Source: Treponema_B putidum
GTDB taxonomy: Bacteria; Spirochaetota; Spirochaetia; Treponematales; Treponemataceae
Length of the DNA: 5,764 bases
Reading direction: 5' to 3' (one strand)
NCBI RefSeq assembly: GCF_007830595.1
Contig: NZ_VLLD01000027.1
Shown one piece after another: positions 1 through 5,698 of this stretch (position 1 is its first letter; each line of letters begins with the position of its first letter). The notes beneath the pieces were generated by a model that did not search any database, had not been told where the DNA came from, and saw only the letters and a program-made list of their open reading frames with translations. The position numbers were made by a program, and so were the translations under genes.

Positions 1-2
1 TA

Positions 3-674
3 AAAGATGCTCATTATAATGTACCTAACTTAGACGGTAATGTAGAATTAAATGAAGCAGGTATAGAACTATATAGAGCAGATGCAAAAAATCCTTTGCC
101 GATACTTTTTCAATCGGGATATTTAACGATAAAAGAATACATAGAAGAAGGTAATCTATATAGGTTAGGTTTTCCTAATGATGAGGTGAGGTATGGTTTT
201 TTAGAAAATCTTTTGCCGGCCTATTGTTCACTTAGACCTGATGAGACAGGAGTTTCGATATGGGAGTTTGTAGAAGATGTAAGGGCGGGAAAGGTAGATG
301 AGTTTATGGAAAGGATGCAGGCGATAATAGCGGGGGTACCTTATGATAACTTACCTAAGGATAAACTTAAACTTAGGGAGCAAAACTATCAGACTGCCGT
401 TTACTTAATCTTTAAGTTAATGGGACAATTTGTGCAGACTGAAATATACTGTTTAAAGGGAAGGGCTGACTGTATAGTGCAAACAAAAGATTCAATATAT
501 ATCTTTGAATTTAAGCTTATGAGTGCAGGAAGTGCCGAAGACGCGATAGCTCAAATAAAAGAGAAGGGCTATGCAGATCAATTTAAGACTATGGGTAAAA
601 AGATAATCCTTATAGGTTCGAGTTTTGATGAAGAGGAGCGGACTATCGGAGATTGGAAGACGGAAGAGCTTTAA
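3..674 (+). CDS. AAA-ATPase-like / PD-(D/E)XK nuclease family protein, 3' part (5' end beyond window)
   Basis: The reading frame is open from base 3 to the TAA at 672-674, giving 223 visible residues with no start in the window. The TTG at 96 is an internal Leu codon, not a start. The segment NPLPILFQSGYLTIK (visible residues about 29-43) is typical of the junction between an AAA-ATPase-like domain and the C-terminal nuclease domain in this family (Pfam AAA-ATPase_like plus PDDEXK_9, formerly DUF1703). The nuclease signature is visible: GRAD with Asp at visible residue 156, then EFK (Glu169, Lys171) after a beta-hairpin, then a conserved Gln184 in the following helix. Whole proteins are usually 500-600 residues, so the ATPase half is missing here. 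The biological role is not established; the families are thought to be nucleases linked to mobile DNA or defence. The next gene starts 18 bases downstream and may be cotranscribed. Confidence 0.85.
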   Translation, partial: KDAHYNVPNLDGNVELNEAGIELYRADAKNPLPILFQSGYLTIKEYIEEGNLYRLGFPNDEVRYGFLENLLPAYCSLRPDETGVSIWEFVEDVRAGKVDEFMERMQAIIAGVPYDNLPKDKLKLREQNYQTAVYLIFKLMGQFVQTEIYCLKGRADCIVQTKDSIYIFEFKLMSAGSAEDAIAQIKEKGYADQFKTMGKKIILIGSSFDEEERTIGDWKTEEL

Positions 675-692
675 ACAATAAGGAGAAAAGAT

Positions 693-1742
693 ATGTATTT
701 TTTTATAAATGATTATAGCGAGGGTTGTCATCCGAAAATTCTTCAAAAACTAATGGAAACAAATGAAGAGCAAACTGCCGGTTACGGCTGCGACAAATAT
801 TGTGAAGAAGCGGCAGGCCTCATTTTAAAAGAATTGGATGCACCTCAGAGTAAGGTTTATTTTTTTTCAGGCGGAACACAGACCAACTTAACTTTGATAG
901 CTTCTACACTAAGGCCTCATCAAGGAGTAATAGCCGCAGATACGGGGCATATAAACGTACACGAATCGGGTGCAATAGAGGCTTGCGGACACAAGGTTCT
1001 TACCATTGAAACGCTAAATGGAAAAATAACGGCAGGGCAAGCTGAGGCTCTTATAAGGGCTCATTATGATGATCCCACGGCCGAACACATGGTTCAGCCC
1101 GGAATGATTTATATTTCCAATCCTACCGAGCTCGGCACCATTTATTCAAAAAAAGAATTACAGGATTTAAAGCTGACCGCTCAAAAATATTCCGTACCTC
1201 TCTATGTTGACGGTGCCCGCCTGGGAACAGCCCTCACCGCCGACAATAACGATTTAAGCCTTGCAGACATGGCAAGGTACACGGATGCCTTTTATATAGG
1301 CGGAACAAAAATGGGGGCTCTTTTCGGAGAGGCTCTTATCATCAACAATCCTGAAATGCAAAAAGACTTTAGATACATCCAAAAGCAAAAGGGAGGGCTC
1401 TTTGCGAAGGGCAGACTCTTAGGCCTTCAGTTTAAAACGCTTTTTACGGATAACCTTTATTTTGAAATAGGAAAAATGATGAACAAAACGGCTAAGATGA
1501 TCCGTAAAGGTTTTTCCGATAGAGGTTTTTCTTTTTTGATAGAAAGTGAAACAAATCAAAGTTTTCCCATAATCGAAAACAGCCTTTTAGCTAAAATAGA
1601 AAAAAAATTTAAATGCGAATTTTGGACAAAGGTTTCGGAAAACCAAACGGCAGTGCGCTTTTGTACCTCGTGGGCGACAAAAGAGGAAGCCGTAAAAAAA
1701 CTGTTTGAATTCTTGGACGAAATATCTTCACAAACTAATTAA
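693..1742 (+). CDS. Low-specificity L-threonine aldolase / beta-eliminating lyase family PLP enzyme
   Basis: This is a 349-residue fold-type I PLP enzyme of the threonine aldolase/beta-eliminating lyase family, expected to cleave L-threonine or L-allo-threonine to glycine and acetaldehyde in the cytoplasm. Visible landmarks are the phosphate-binding loop SGGTQTN (residues 59-65), His86 and the His90-Glu91 pair in the ring-stacking region, the VDGARL motif (Asp173 for the PLP nitrogen, Arg176), the Schiff-base lysine in GGTKMG (Lys206) and a C-terminal VRFCTSW with Arg322 as likely carboxylate ligand. Length is normal for the family. The ATG is preceded by AGGAG at 681-685 with a 7-base spacer. 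It follows the nuclease gene by 18 bases, so readthrough transcription is likely, and it ends just before a strong hairpin terminator. The family is certain; the exact substrate is not, since related clades act on other beta-hydroxy amino acids. Confidence 0.9.
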   Translation: MYFFINDYSEGCHPKILQKLMETNEEQTAGYGCDKYCEEAAGLILKELDAPQSKVYFFSGGTQTNLTLIASTLRPHQGVIAADTGHINVHESGAIEACGHKVLTIETLNGKITAGQAEALIRAHYDDPTAEHMVQPGMIYISNPTELGTIYSKKELQDLKLTAQKYSVPLYVDGARLGTALTADNNDLSLADMARYTDAFYIGGTKMGALFGEALIINNPEMQKDFRYIQKQKGGLFAKGRLLGLQFKTLFTDNLYFEIGKMMNKTAKMIRKGFSDRGFSFLIESETNQSFPIIENSLLAKIEKKFKCEFWTKVSENQTAVRFCTSWATKEEAVKKLFEFLDEISSQTN

Positions 1743-1746
1743 AACA

Positions 1747-1781
1747 AAAAAAGCTCTTTCCAAAAAGGAAAGAGCTTTTTT
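1747..1781. terminator. Bidirectional rho-independent terminator
   Basis: A perfect 15-bp stem (1747-1761 with 1767-1781) encloses an AAAAA loop. The core is AGCTCTTTCC, with a run of T on the plus strand (1776-1781) and a T-rich tail on the minus strand (complement of the A-rich 1741-1752). It lies 5 bases after the threonine-aldolase stop and 30 bases after the fchA stop, so it can end both converging transcripts. Confidence 0.92.
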
Positions 1782-1810
1782 ATTCCGGTTAAAGCTATGT
1801 TTTGCCGAAC

Positions 1811-2452
1811 CTATTCAATCTTTGAATAGATTGTTTTTAAAATTTCGGTCTTTAGCTTTTCGCCTTCTTCAAGCATCTTATTACATTCAGCTCTTGTCTT
1901 TTCGCAGAGGGGCGCATCATCGATACCGCCTAGATTTATCTTAACATTTAAGATAGCTCCTTCCAAGCCGGATCGGGCATTAAGGGCGGCAACGCCCGCA
2001 TCCGAAGCGGCGTTTTTGTTTCCATGAAGGGCAACAATGGGTAAAAAGCGTAGTATCTCTAAACAGGTCTTAGCTGTTTCAAGCGGTACCTGCATGGCTA
2101 CAACAGTAGCATCGGACATAGCCTTGCTGCGCTTTGCCTTTTGCTCATCGGTGTCCTTGGGCAGCTTTAAGGCTTCCATAAAAGCATTAAAGGCCTGAGT
2201 GTCTTCGTCAATGATTTCAACCAGCCGTTTTTGCGCCTTTTCTAATTTCGGAAGCTGAGCCTTAAATTCTTCTTGAGTTTTTTCGTCAAGAGAGGCGAAG
2301 GCTTTTTTCCCTGTCGTGAGGCGTATAACCATCTGCCCAAGCGCAGAGGCTAAAGAACCTGCCAATGCAGAAACGGAGCCTCCTCCGGGAGCAGGTGAAT
2401 CACTGGCGGTTTCGTCAACAAAAGCATTTACCGTCATCTTTACTAATTCCAT
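1811..2452 (-). CDS. fchA: Formiminotetrahydrofolate cyclodeaminase (cyclodeaminase/cyclohydrolase family)
   Basis: The protein has 213 residues and belongs to the cyclodeaminase family. It is equivalent to the C-terminal half of the bifunctional FTCD protein and converts 5-formimino-THF to 5,10-methenyl-THF with release of ammonia. Signature stretches are SPAPGGGSVSAL (residues 19-30), DEDT (82-85), GNKNAASDAGVAA (144-156) and GAILNVKIN (165-173), the family's folate-site and glycine-rich motifs. I chose the ATG at 2452 because AGGAG (2460-2464) stands 7 bases ahead of it; a TTG seven codons further upstream has no such site. It sits 54 bases after hutI with no terminator between, so the two are probably one transcript and jointly process the one-carbon unit from histidine. 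It is a stand-alone cyclodeaminase, not fused to a formiminotransferase, so that partner must be encoded elsewhere. Confidence 0.93.
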   Translation of the reverse strand: MELVKMTVNAFVDETASDSPAPGGGSVSALAGSLASALGQMVIRLTTGKKAFASLDEKTQEEFKAQLPKLEKAQKRLVEIIDEDTQAFNAFMEALKLPKDTDEQKAKRSKAMSDATVVAMQVPLETAKTCLEILRFLPIVALHGNKNAASDAGVAALNARSGLEGAILNVKINLGGIDDAPLCEKTRAECNKMLEEGEKLKTEILKTIYSKIE

Positions 2453-2506
2453 AAAATATCTCCTATTTTTCAAGTTGTTTTTGTTTGTTCAATTTAAACA
2501 TCATAG

Positions 2507-3748
2507 TTAGTTATTGTAAACTATCCGGCTATTTTCGGCAACAAGCCTTCCCTTTTTCCAGACTTGTTCGGCGGAATTTAGGCCGAAGTGATAAACAAGG
2601 TAATCTATGTTGGGTGCATCAAAGATTACAAGGTCAGCTTGTTTTCCCTCTTCTATACTGCCTATCGTTTTTTCACGATCTATCGCATAAGCCGCATTGA
2701 TGGTAACCCCCCGTAAAATTTGTGCAGGCAAAAGTTTCATCTTGTAACAGGCTGCCCACATAGACATTTGTAAGTTTTCAGTCGGGCTGCTTCCGGGATT
2801 ATAATCGGTTGCAAGGGCAACCCTTACGCCTTCTTCAATCATCTTTTTTGCGGGAGCATAAATGGGTGACATCAAAAAGAAAGAAGTTGCAGGAAGAAGA
2901 ACGGCAACCGTTCCCGATTTTGCAAGAGCCGTAATGCCCTCATCGGATATGGCCATCAAATGCTCGGCTGAATGCGCCTTCATCTTTGCTGCAAGTTCGG
3001 CTCCCTTTAAGGGAATAATCTCATCAGCATGAAGCTTTAATTTGAAACCCATGCCTGCTGCCGCCTTCATTATTCTTTCGGTTTCTTCTACCGAAAAAAT
3101 TTTGTCTTCACAAAAGGCATCGGAGAATTCCGCTAAGCCGCGTCTTTTAACTTCGGGCATAACCTCTTCTGTCATAAACTTGATATAGCCCTCTTTGTTG
3201 TCCTTAAATTCGGGCGGGGTTGCATGGGCTCCCATATAGGTCGAAACAATATCGATAGGATGATTTTTATCCAGATAAGAATTTATCTCAAGACATTTAA
3301 TTTCGGTTTCCATGTCGAGTCCGTAGCCGCTCTTTGATTCGGCTGTGGTTGTGCCGTGAATAAGCATACGGTCAAGGCTTTTCCATGCTTTTTGAGTCAA
3401 CTCTTCTTTTGATGCTGCTCTGGTTGCCCTTACGGTGCTGAATATACCGCCCCCGCTTGCGTGAATTTCAAGATAAGTCTTTCCTGCAAGTTTCATTGCA
3501 AGTTCGTGTTCGCGGGAGCCGCCGTGCACTAAGTGGGTGTGAGCATCTACAAGTCCTGCCGTAATAGTTTTTCCCCGTACATCTATTATTTTGTCGGCTT
3601 GGTTTTTTAAACTTTCGGGAGCTTCTCCCTTACATACCTTTTGAATGAGACCGTCTTCTACAACTATATAACCGGCAAAAGCCTTATCAAAGTCTTCTCC
3701 TTTTTTTTCGGTAGAAGAAAAAATACTGTCGCTTATAAATAAAGTCAT
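2507..3748 (-). CDS. hutI: Imidazolonepropionase
   Basis: This 413-residue metal-dependent amidohydrolase hydrolyses 4-imidazolone-5-propionate to N-formimino-L-glutamate, the third step of histidine degradation, in the cytoplasm. The amidohydrolase HxH is in DAHTHLVHGGSRE (His70, His72). His240 and Glu243 lie in LHADE, His263 in AEHL, and Asp315 in ATDYNPGSSPTENL. These match the metal ligands and catalytic residues known from Bacillus HutI with a nearly constant offset of 9-10. Substrate-site candidates are Arg79, Tyr92 in KTYLEI, Tyr142 in SKSGYGL and His175 in MGAHATP. The length is normal and every key residue is present, so it should be active. GGAGG (3756-3760) lies 7 bases before the ATG. 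It begins 24 bases after the lipoprotein stop and is followed by fchA, which places it in the middle of a three-gene operon. Confidence 0.97.
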   Translation of the reverse strand: MTLFISDSIFSSTEKKGEDFDKAFAGYIVVEDGLIQKVCKGEAPESLKNQADKIIDVRGKTITAGLVDAHTHLVHGGSREHELAMKLAGKTYLEIHASGGGIFSTVRATRAASKEELTQKAWKSLDRMLIHGTTTAESKSGYGLDMETEIKCLEINSYLDKNHPIDIVSTYMGAHATPPEFKDNKEGYIKFMTEEVMPEVKRRGLAEFSDAFCEDKIFSVEETERIMKAAAGMGFKLKLHADEIIPLKGAELAAKMKAHSAEHLMAISDEGITALAKSGTVAVLLPATSFFLMSPIYAPAKKMIEEGVRVALATDYNPGSSPTENLQMSMWAACYKMKLLPAQILRGVTINAAYAIDREKTIGSIEEGKQADLVIFDAPNIDYLVYHFGLNSAEQVWKKGRLVAENSRIVYNN

Positions 3749-3772
3749 CTTGAGTCCTCCATTAAGATAAAA

Positions 3773-4414
3773 TTAGTTTTGGTTTATAAAAGATCTTAAA
3801 ATATCTTTTAGATTTAAATTTACTGCATTGTTTATAAATTTAAAAATATCGTCTTCCTGTATTTTATTTAAGGTATTAAAAAAAGTCAGCGGATTTTTTA
3901 ATTCGTTTATATTATTTAAGCCTGCCGCTTCAAGGGCATAATCCGAAAGTCCGCTGTAATTTTCGAATTTCCAATCTTCCGTCATACTAAAAAGAGCTCT
4001 TCCTTTTTTATCAAAAAAAACGGAATAATTCTTTTTATCGTTAGGATTATATTTATTTTTTACATTACCGTTCCATTTTAGCGGGAAACAATCCGCATCA
4101 AAACCGGCTTCTTTTACCTTTTCGCGAATTGCTTTTTCTATACCGTCGGAAACAACTATAATTTGCAATTTATCTTTTAAACCGGTACTTTCAGATAGTT
4201 TTTTATAATAGCCGGCCGCTTTTTTATAGGCGGCAGATTTTAAGGCATCACTGTCATCCGCAAAAATCAGCCATGTTACCGTGTAGCCCCTTAAATCTTC
4301 ATCTTTTATCTGCTTAATGATTTCGCTTTCTCGAGCCAAAGAATCCAAAAGTTCACATCCTGTAAAAGTAAACACAAGGACTGTCATAAAAAGGACGGTT
4401 TTAATTTTTTTCAT
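3773..4414 (-). CDS. Putative lipoprotein of unknown function, first gene of the hutI-fchA operon
   Basis: I do not recognise this 213-residue protein by family. The start MKKIK, a hydrophobic stretch to residue 18 and FTGC with Cys20 look like a signal peptide with a relaxed spirochaete-style lipobox (Phe at -3), so the mature protein of about 194 residues is probably anchored to a membrane by its lipidated Cys. The mature part is rich in Lys, Asn and aromatic residues. A strand-helix-strand pattern (TVTWLIFADD near 45-54, LQIIVVSDG near 83-91, YSVFFDKKGRALFS near 130-143) loosely recalls a thioredoxin-like fold, but there is no CxxC and the only other Cys is Cys109, so redox chemistry is not supported. 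GGAGG (4420-4424) precedes the ATG. Only 24 bases separate it from hutI, which implies cotranscription and perhaps an envelope role tied to amino-acid use; that link is inference. Confidence 0.8.
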   Translation of the reverse strand: MKKIKTVLFMTVLVFTFTGCELLDSLARESEIIKQIKDEDLRGYTVTWLIFADDSDALKSAAYKKAAGYYKKLSESTGLKDKLQIIVVSDGIEKAIREKVKEAGFDADCFPLKWNGNVKNKYNPNDKKNYSVFFDKKGRALFSMTEDWKFENYSGLSDYALEAAGLNNINELKNPLTFFNTLNKIQEDDIFKFINNAVNLNLKDILRSFINQN

Positions 4415-4440
4415 TTTTACCTCCGCAATCGGTAGAGATT

Positions 4441-4469
4441 AAGATAGCATTAAGAAGGATATTTTTCAA
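4441..4469 (-). promoter_or_regulatory. Candidate sigma-70-type promoter for the lipoprotein-hutI-fchA operon
   Basis: On the minus strand TTGAAA (4464-4469, five of six to the -35 consensus) is separated by exactly 17 bases from TATCTT (4441-4446, four of six to the -10 consensus). Transcription would start near 4434, about 20 bases ahead of the lipoprotein ATG and just ahead of its ribosome binding site. The -35 box falls inside an inverted-repeat arm (4461-4472) bordering repeat B. This is a sequence-match prediction only. Confidence 0.45.
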
Positions 4470-4474
4470 TAGGG

Positions 4475-4623
4475 CTTTTGAAAATAGGCGGGCAATTACG
4501 GCGTCGCTTCTAATGGAACCAGCGGCATCCATGCCGCTATTGAAAAATGCTCAACGTACAGCAAGTATGCCTCCGCTTCGCTTTTGCTAAACTCCTTGTA
4601 CTTATCCCGCCTATTTTCAAAAG
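4475..4623. repeat. Repeat B: 149-bp palindromic repeat with perfect 18-bp terminal inverted repeats
   Basis: The ends 4475-4492 and 4606-4623 are perfect inverted copies (CTTTTGAAAATAGGCGGG). Inside lies an 8-bp hairpin with a 2-base loop at 4521-4538. A further 12-bp inverted pair joins 4461-4472 with 4537-4548. The minus strand of this region is clearly related to repeat A (5500-5622) along most of its length, for example AATAGGCGG, CAAGGAGTT and the TGTACGTTGA/TATACGTCGA stretch. It has an extra segment of about 26 bases that carries the 4521-4538 hairpin. There is no convincing reading frame across it: the minus-strand frame related to repeat A hits a stop and has no start codon. It fills most of the 241-base gap between the rpn stop and the lipoprotein gene, starting 32 bases after that stop. 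Confidence 0.8.
4521..4538. repeat. Hairpin inside repeat B with CATGGATG centre (minus strand)
   Basis: AGCGGCAT and ATGCCGCT pair perfectly around two bases. Read on the minus strand the centre is CATGGATG, nearly the same as the CACGGATG centres of the hairpins at 5639-5654 and 5699-5732, although the arms differ. The hairpin lies in the segment present in repeat B but absent from repeat A. It has no T-run on either side, so it is not a standard terminator. Confidence 0.75.
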
Positions 4624-4655
4624 AGCTCTCAGTAATATAGCGGAGAGATTCGGGC

Positions 4656-4907
4656 TCAAACGCTTTCCACCTCTTCTTTGGTAAGACCGGTCATTGTACA
4701 AATTTCGGCAATGGGGTAATTATGCATGCGCATAAGCTTTGCCGTTTCAAGTTTTGTTCGGTAAGCTCCATCGGAAAACCCTTGTTCAATCCCCTGTTCA
4801 ATGCCTCTTTCAATTCCTTGCTCGATGCCTTCGGCAAAAGCTATTTGTCTTTCTTCAGCTCGTTGTACGGCTATATCGGTATCATAATCATATTCTGCCA
4901 CTAACAT
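4656..4907 (-). CDS. Candidate intragenic C-terminal Rpn protein (RpnS-like), 83 aa, from an internal start
   Basis: An ATG at 4907-4905, in frame with the Rpn C-terminus, is preceded by GGGAGG (4916-4921) at 8 bases, as good a ribosome binding site as any in the window. The product would be 83 residues: an acidic start (MLVAEYDYDT), a charged helix, four tandem IEQG/IERG units (residues 28-43) and a helix-turn-helix-like end (about 53-83). It lacks the nuclease domain. In E. coli, Rpn toxins are reported to be inhibited by small proteins translated from an internal start in the same gene and formed from the C-terminal part; this layout matches that arrangement. It is unaffected by the upstream insert and frameshift, so it could outlive the nuclease if transcribed. 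The strong site could also be a by-product of the conserved residues Arg-Glu-Val (CGG GAG GTA). No expression evidence is available. Confidence 0.4.
   Translation of the reverse strand: MLVAEYDYDTDIAVQRAEERQIAFAEGIEQGIERGIEQGIEQGFSDGAYRTKLETAKLMRMHNYPIAEICTMTGLTKEEVESV
4781..4828 (-). repeat. Four tandem 12-bp units encoding IEQG/IERG repeats
   Basis: Units at 4781-4792, 4793-4804, 4805-4816 and 4817-4828 share the pattern CTTGTTCAATCC with a few substitutions each. In the rpn frame each encodes a four-residue Ile-Glu-Gln/Arg-Gly step. Such glycine-glutamate repeats are common near the C-terminus of this family and probably form an extended helix or spacer. Unit number is a likely source of length variation. 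Confidence 0.85.
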
Positions 4908-4921
4908 ATTTATTACCTCCC
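4905..4921 (-). promoter_or_regulatory. Internal ribosome binding site and start codon within rpn
   Basis: GGGAGG at 4916-4921, an A/T-only 8-base spacer (TAATAAAT) and ATG at 4907-4905 make a textbook translation start in the middle of the rpn frame. The Shine-Dalgarno bases coincide with the codons for Arg-Glu-Val in the family block SREVINML, and the ATG is the Met of that block. Confidence 0.55.
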
Positions 4922-5208
4922 GTGATTTTCGCTGTAAGTATTCTTTCAAGATGCCTTTTTCTATACATATCTTTACCGCATTGGTAAAGCCTTTTTCGCT
5001 GTCGAGTTGTGTTTGCTTTCTCACCTCTTCTACAAAGAGGCTGTACTCTTCAAGCGGTTTGCAGGCTGTTAAAACTTTGTTTGCTTTGTCCGTGTTGATA
5101 TTGAGCACTTGTACCGTCAGTTCCAGCGGAGCGTGTTCGGGCTTTGTTATAAATGCATCCGAAAGTTTTAGAACCGTAGTTTCAGGATAGTCATCAATAC
5201 CATTATAG

Positions 5209-5214
5209 AAAAAA
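5209..5214 (-). other. Six-T run carrying the rpn frameshift
   Basis: The minus strand reads GTT TTT TCT in the upstream frame. One additional T would give GTT TTT TTC TAT AAT GGT (VFFYNG) and restore a continuous family-like frame. With one base added, the span 5629-4656 becomes 975 bases, a multiple of three. The cause may be replication slippage, a sequencing error or a slippery site. Confidence 0.8.
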
Positions 5215-5499
5215 CGTAAAACTCAGGTGTAGGTATTTTTGACAGCTTTCTTAAATACTTGTCTGTCGGTGCTTGCAGTTTTTCATAGAGCCTTGCAATG
5301 TATTCTAAAAAGCGTAACGGCATATTTTCGTTTATCGTAGATTGGTGTTCAGCGAGCACAATGATTTTACCGTCTACAAGGCAGGAAACGTCGTTGATTA
5401 TGTTCATGTACATAACGTTTTCAAGTCTTATATTTTCGACCGGAGATGAAAGCGGAAGATTTGTACCATGCAAGGCGTTATAAAGCGACAAGAAATTTT

Positions 5500-5622
5500 C
5501 TTTTGCAAATATGCGGGCATCTGCTGTGTCGCACGGCAAAAAAGTGTCTTCGACGTATACCCGATACGCCTGCGGTACTTTTTTGCCTAACTCCTTGCAT
5601 CTGCTCCGCCTATTTGCAAAAG
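5500..5622. repeat. Repeat A: 123-bp nested imperfect palindrome inside rpn
   Basis: Three inverted pairs are concentric on base 5561: the ends 5500-5516 and 5606-5622 (17 bp with one mismatch), a middle 11-bp perfect pair 5535-5545 and 5577-5587 (GGCAAAAAAGT), and a 5-bp apex pair 5554-5558 and 5564-5568. The single strand could fold along its whole length. A 9-bp direct repeat GCATCTGCT (5517-5525 and 5597-5605) lies just inside or beside the end arms. The left end overlaps the rpn codons for Ala-Lys-Glu, so the exact boundary with native gene sequence is uncertain. It is related to repeat B on the same strand. Confidence 0.8.
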
Positions 5623-5638
5623 TGCTCATACTATATAA

Positions 5639-5654
5639 CCGCCACGGATGGCGG
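5639..5654. repeat. Hairpin with CGGA loop
   Basis: CCGCCA and TGGCGG pair perfectly (6 bp) around a CGGA loop. The centre reads CACGGATG, identical to that of the 5699-5732 hairpin. No T-run follows. Confidence 0.7.
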
Positions 5655-5672
5655 GGGTTCCGGCATTACGAT

Positions 5673-5693
5673 GTTTTGAGCTTTGCTCAAAAC
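5673..5693. repeat. 9-bp hairpin with TTT loop
   Basis: GTTTTGAGC (5673-5681) and GCTCAAAAC (5685-5693) pair perfectly around TTT. It stands between the two CGGA-loop hairpins in the rpn insert and lacks a downstream T-run, so it is not a typical terminator. Confidence 0.7.
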
Positions 5694-5698
5694 TCGAA

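Larger units (their letters stand above)
4656..5108 (-). pseudogene. Rpn C-terminal fragment downstream of the frameshift (150-codon ORF)
   Basis: This frame carries the rest of the Rpn protein after the frameshift. The frame is in fact open further upstream, to about 5215, and reads YNGIDDYPETTVLKLSDAFITKP ahead of the GTG at 5108, so that GTG is simply a Val codon of the parent gene. Visible conserved blocks are NINTDKANKVL, EYSLFVEEVRK, ECIEKGIL-like IEKGILKEYL, RKSREVINML and the glycine-glutamate repeat tail. It lacks the nuclease active site. If any product is made from here, the better start is the ATG at 4907, described separately. Confidence 0.75.
5168..5629 (-). pseudogene. Rpn N-terminal nuclease-domain fragment fused to repeat-derived leader (153-codon ORF)
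   Basis: This is the longest open frame over the nuclease half of the broken rpn gene. Residues 1 to about 40 (MSTFANRRSRCKEL...) are translated from repeat A and are not the family N-terminus; authentic rpn sequence begins near Phe41-Ala42-Lys43-Glu44. The nuclease residues Asp80, Glu94 and Gln96 are intact. After Phe140 the frame leaves the family and ends 13 codons later because of the one-base deletion. The ATG at 5629 lacks a proper Shine-Dalgarno sequence, having only a weak GGCGG at a poor distance, and stands directly before the terminal arm of repeat A. Translation of this fused product is therefore doubtful, though automatic annotation would probably call it as a protein. Confidence 0.7.

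Noticed and set aside
96..674. TTG at 96 as the start of the first gene
   Set aside because: The frame is open through the window edge and the upstream residues fit the family, so TTG encodes an internal Leu.
492..746. Minus-strand 84-codon ORF across the end of the first gene
   Set aside because: It is antisense to conserved nuclease codons and its composition is that of a shadow frame.
1811..1829. 8-bp inverted repeat CTATTCAA / TTGAATAG at the fchA stop codon
   Set aside because: It is AT-rich, lies partly within coding sequence, and a far better terminator is just downstream; a chance palindrome is likely.
2453..2473. Upstream TTG start at 2473 for fchA
   Set aside because: No ribosome binding site serves it, whereas the ATG at 2452 has AGGAG at 7 bases and matches the usual N-terminus.
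2316..2700. Plus-strand ORFs opposite fchA and hutI
   Set aside because: They lie antisense to well-identified genes, lack ribosome binding sites and show no recognisable protein features.
5585..5591. GTTAGGC (minus strand) in repeat A as an integron attC site
   Set aside because: The 7-mer fits the attC R' core, but no partner RYYYAAC box is found at the right distance, and repeat B has GTTTAGC instead. It is most likely a chance match, although a chromosomal integron exists in T. denticola.
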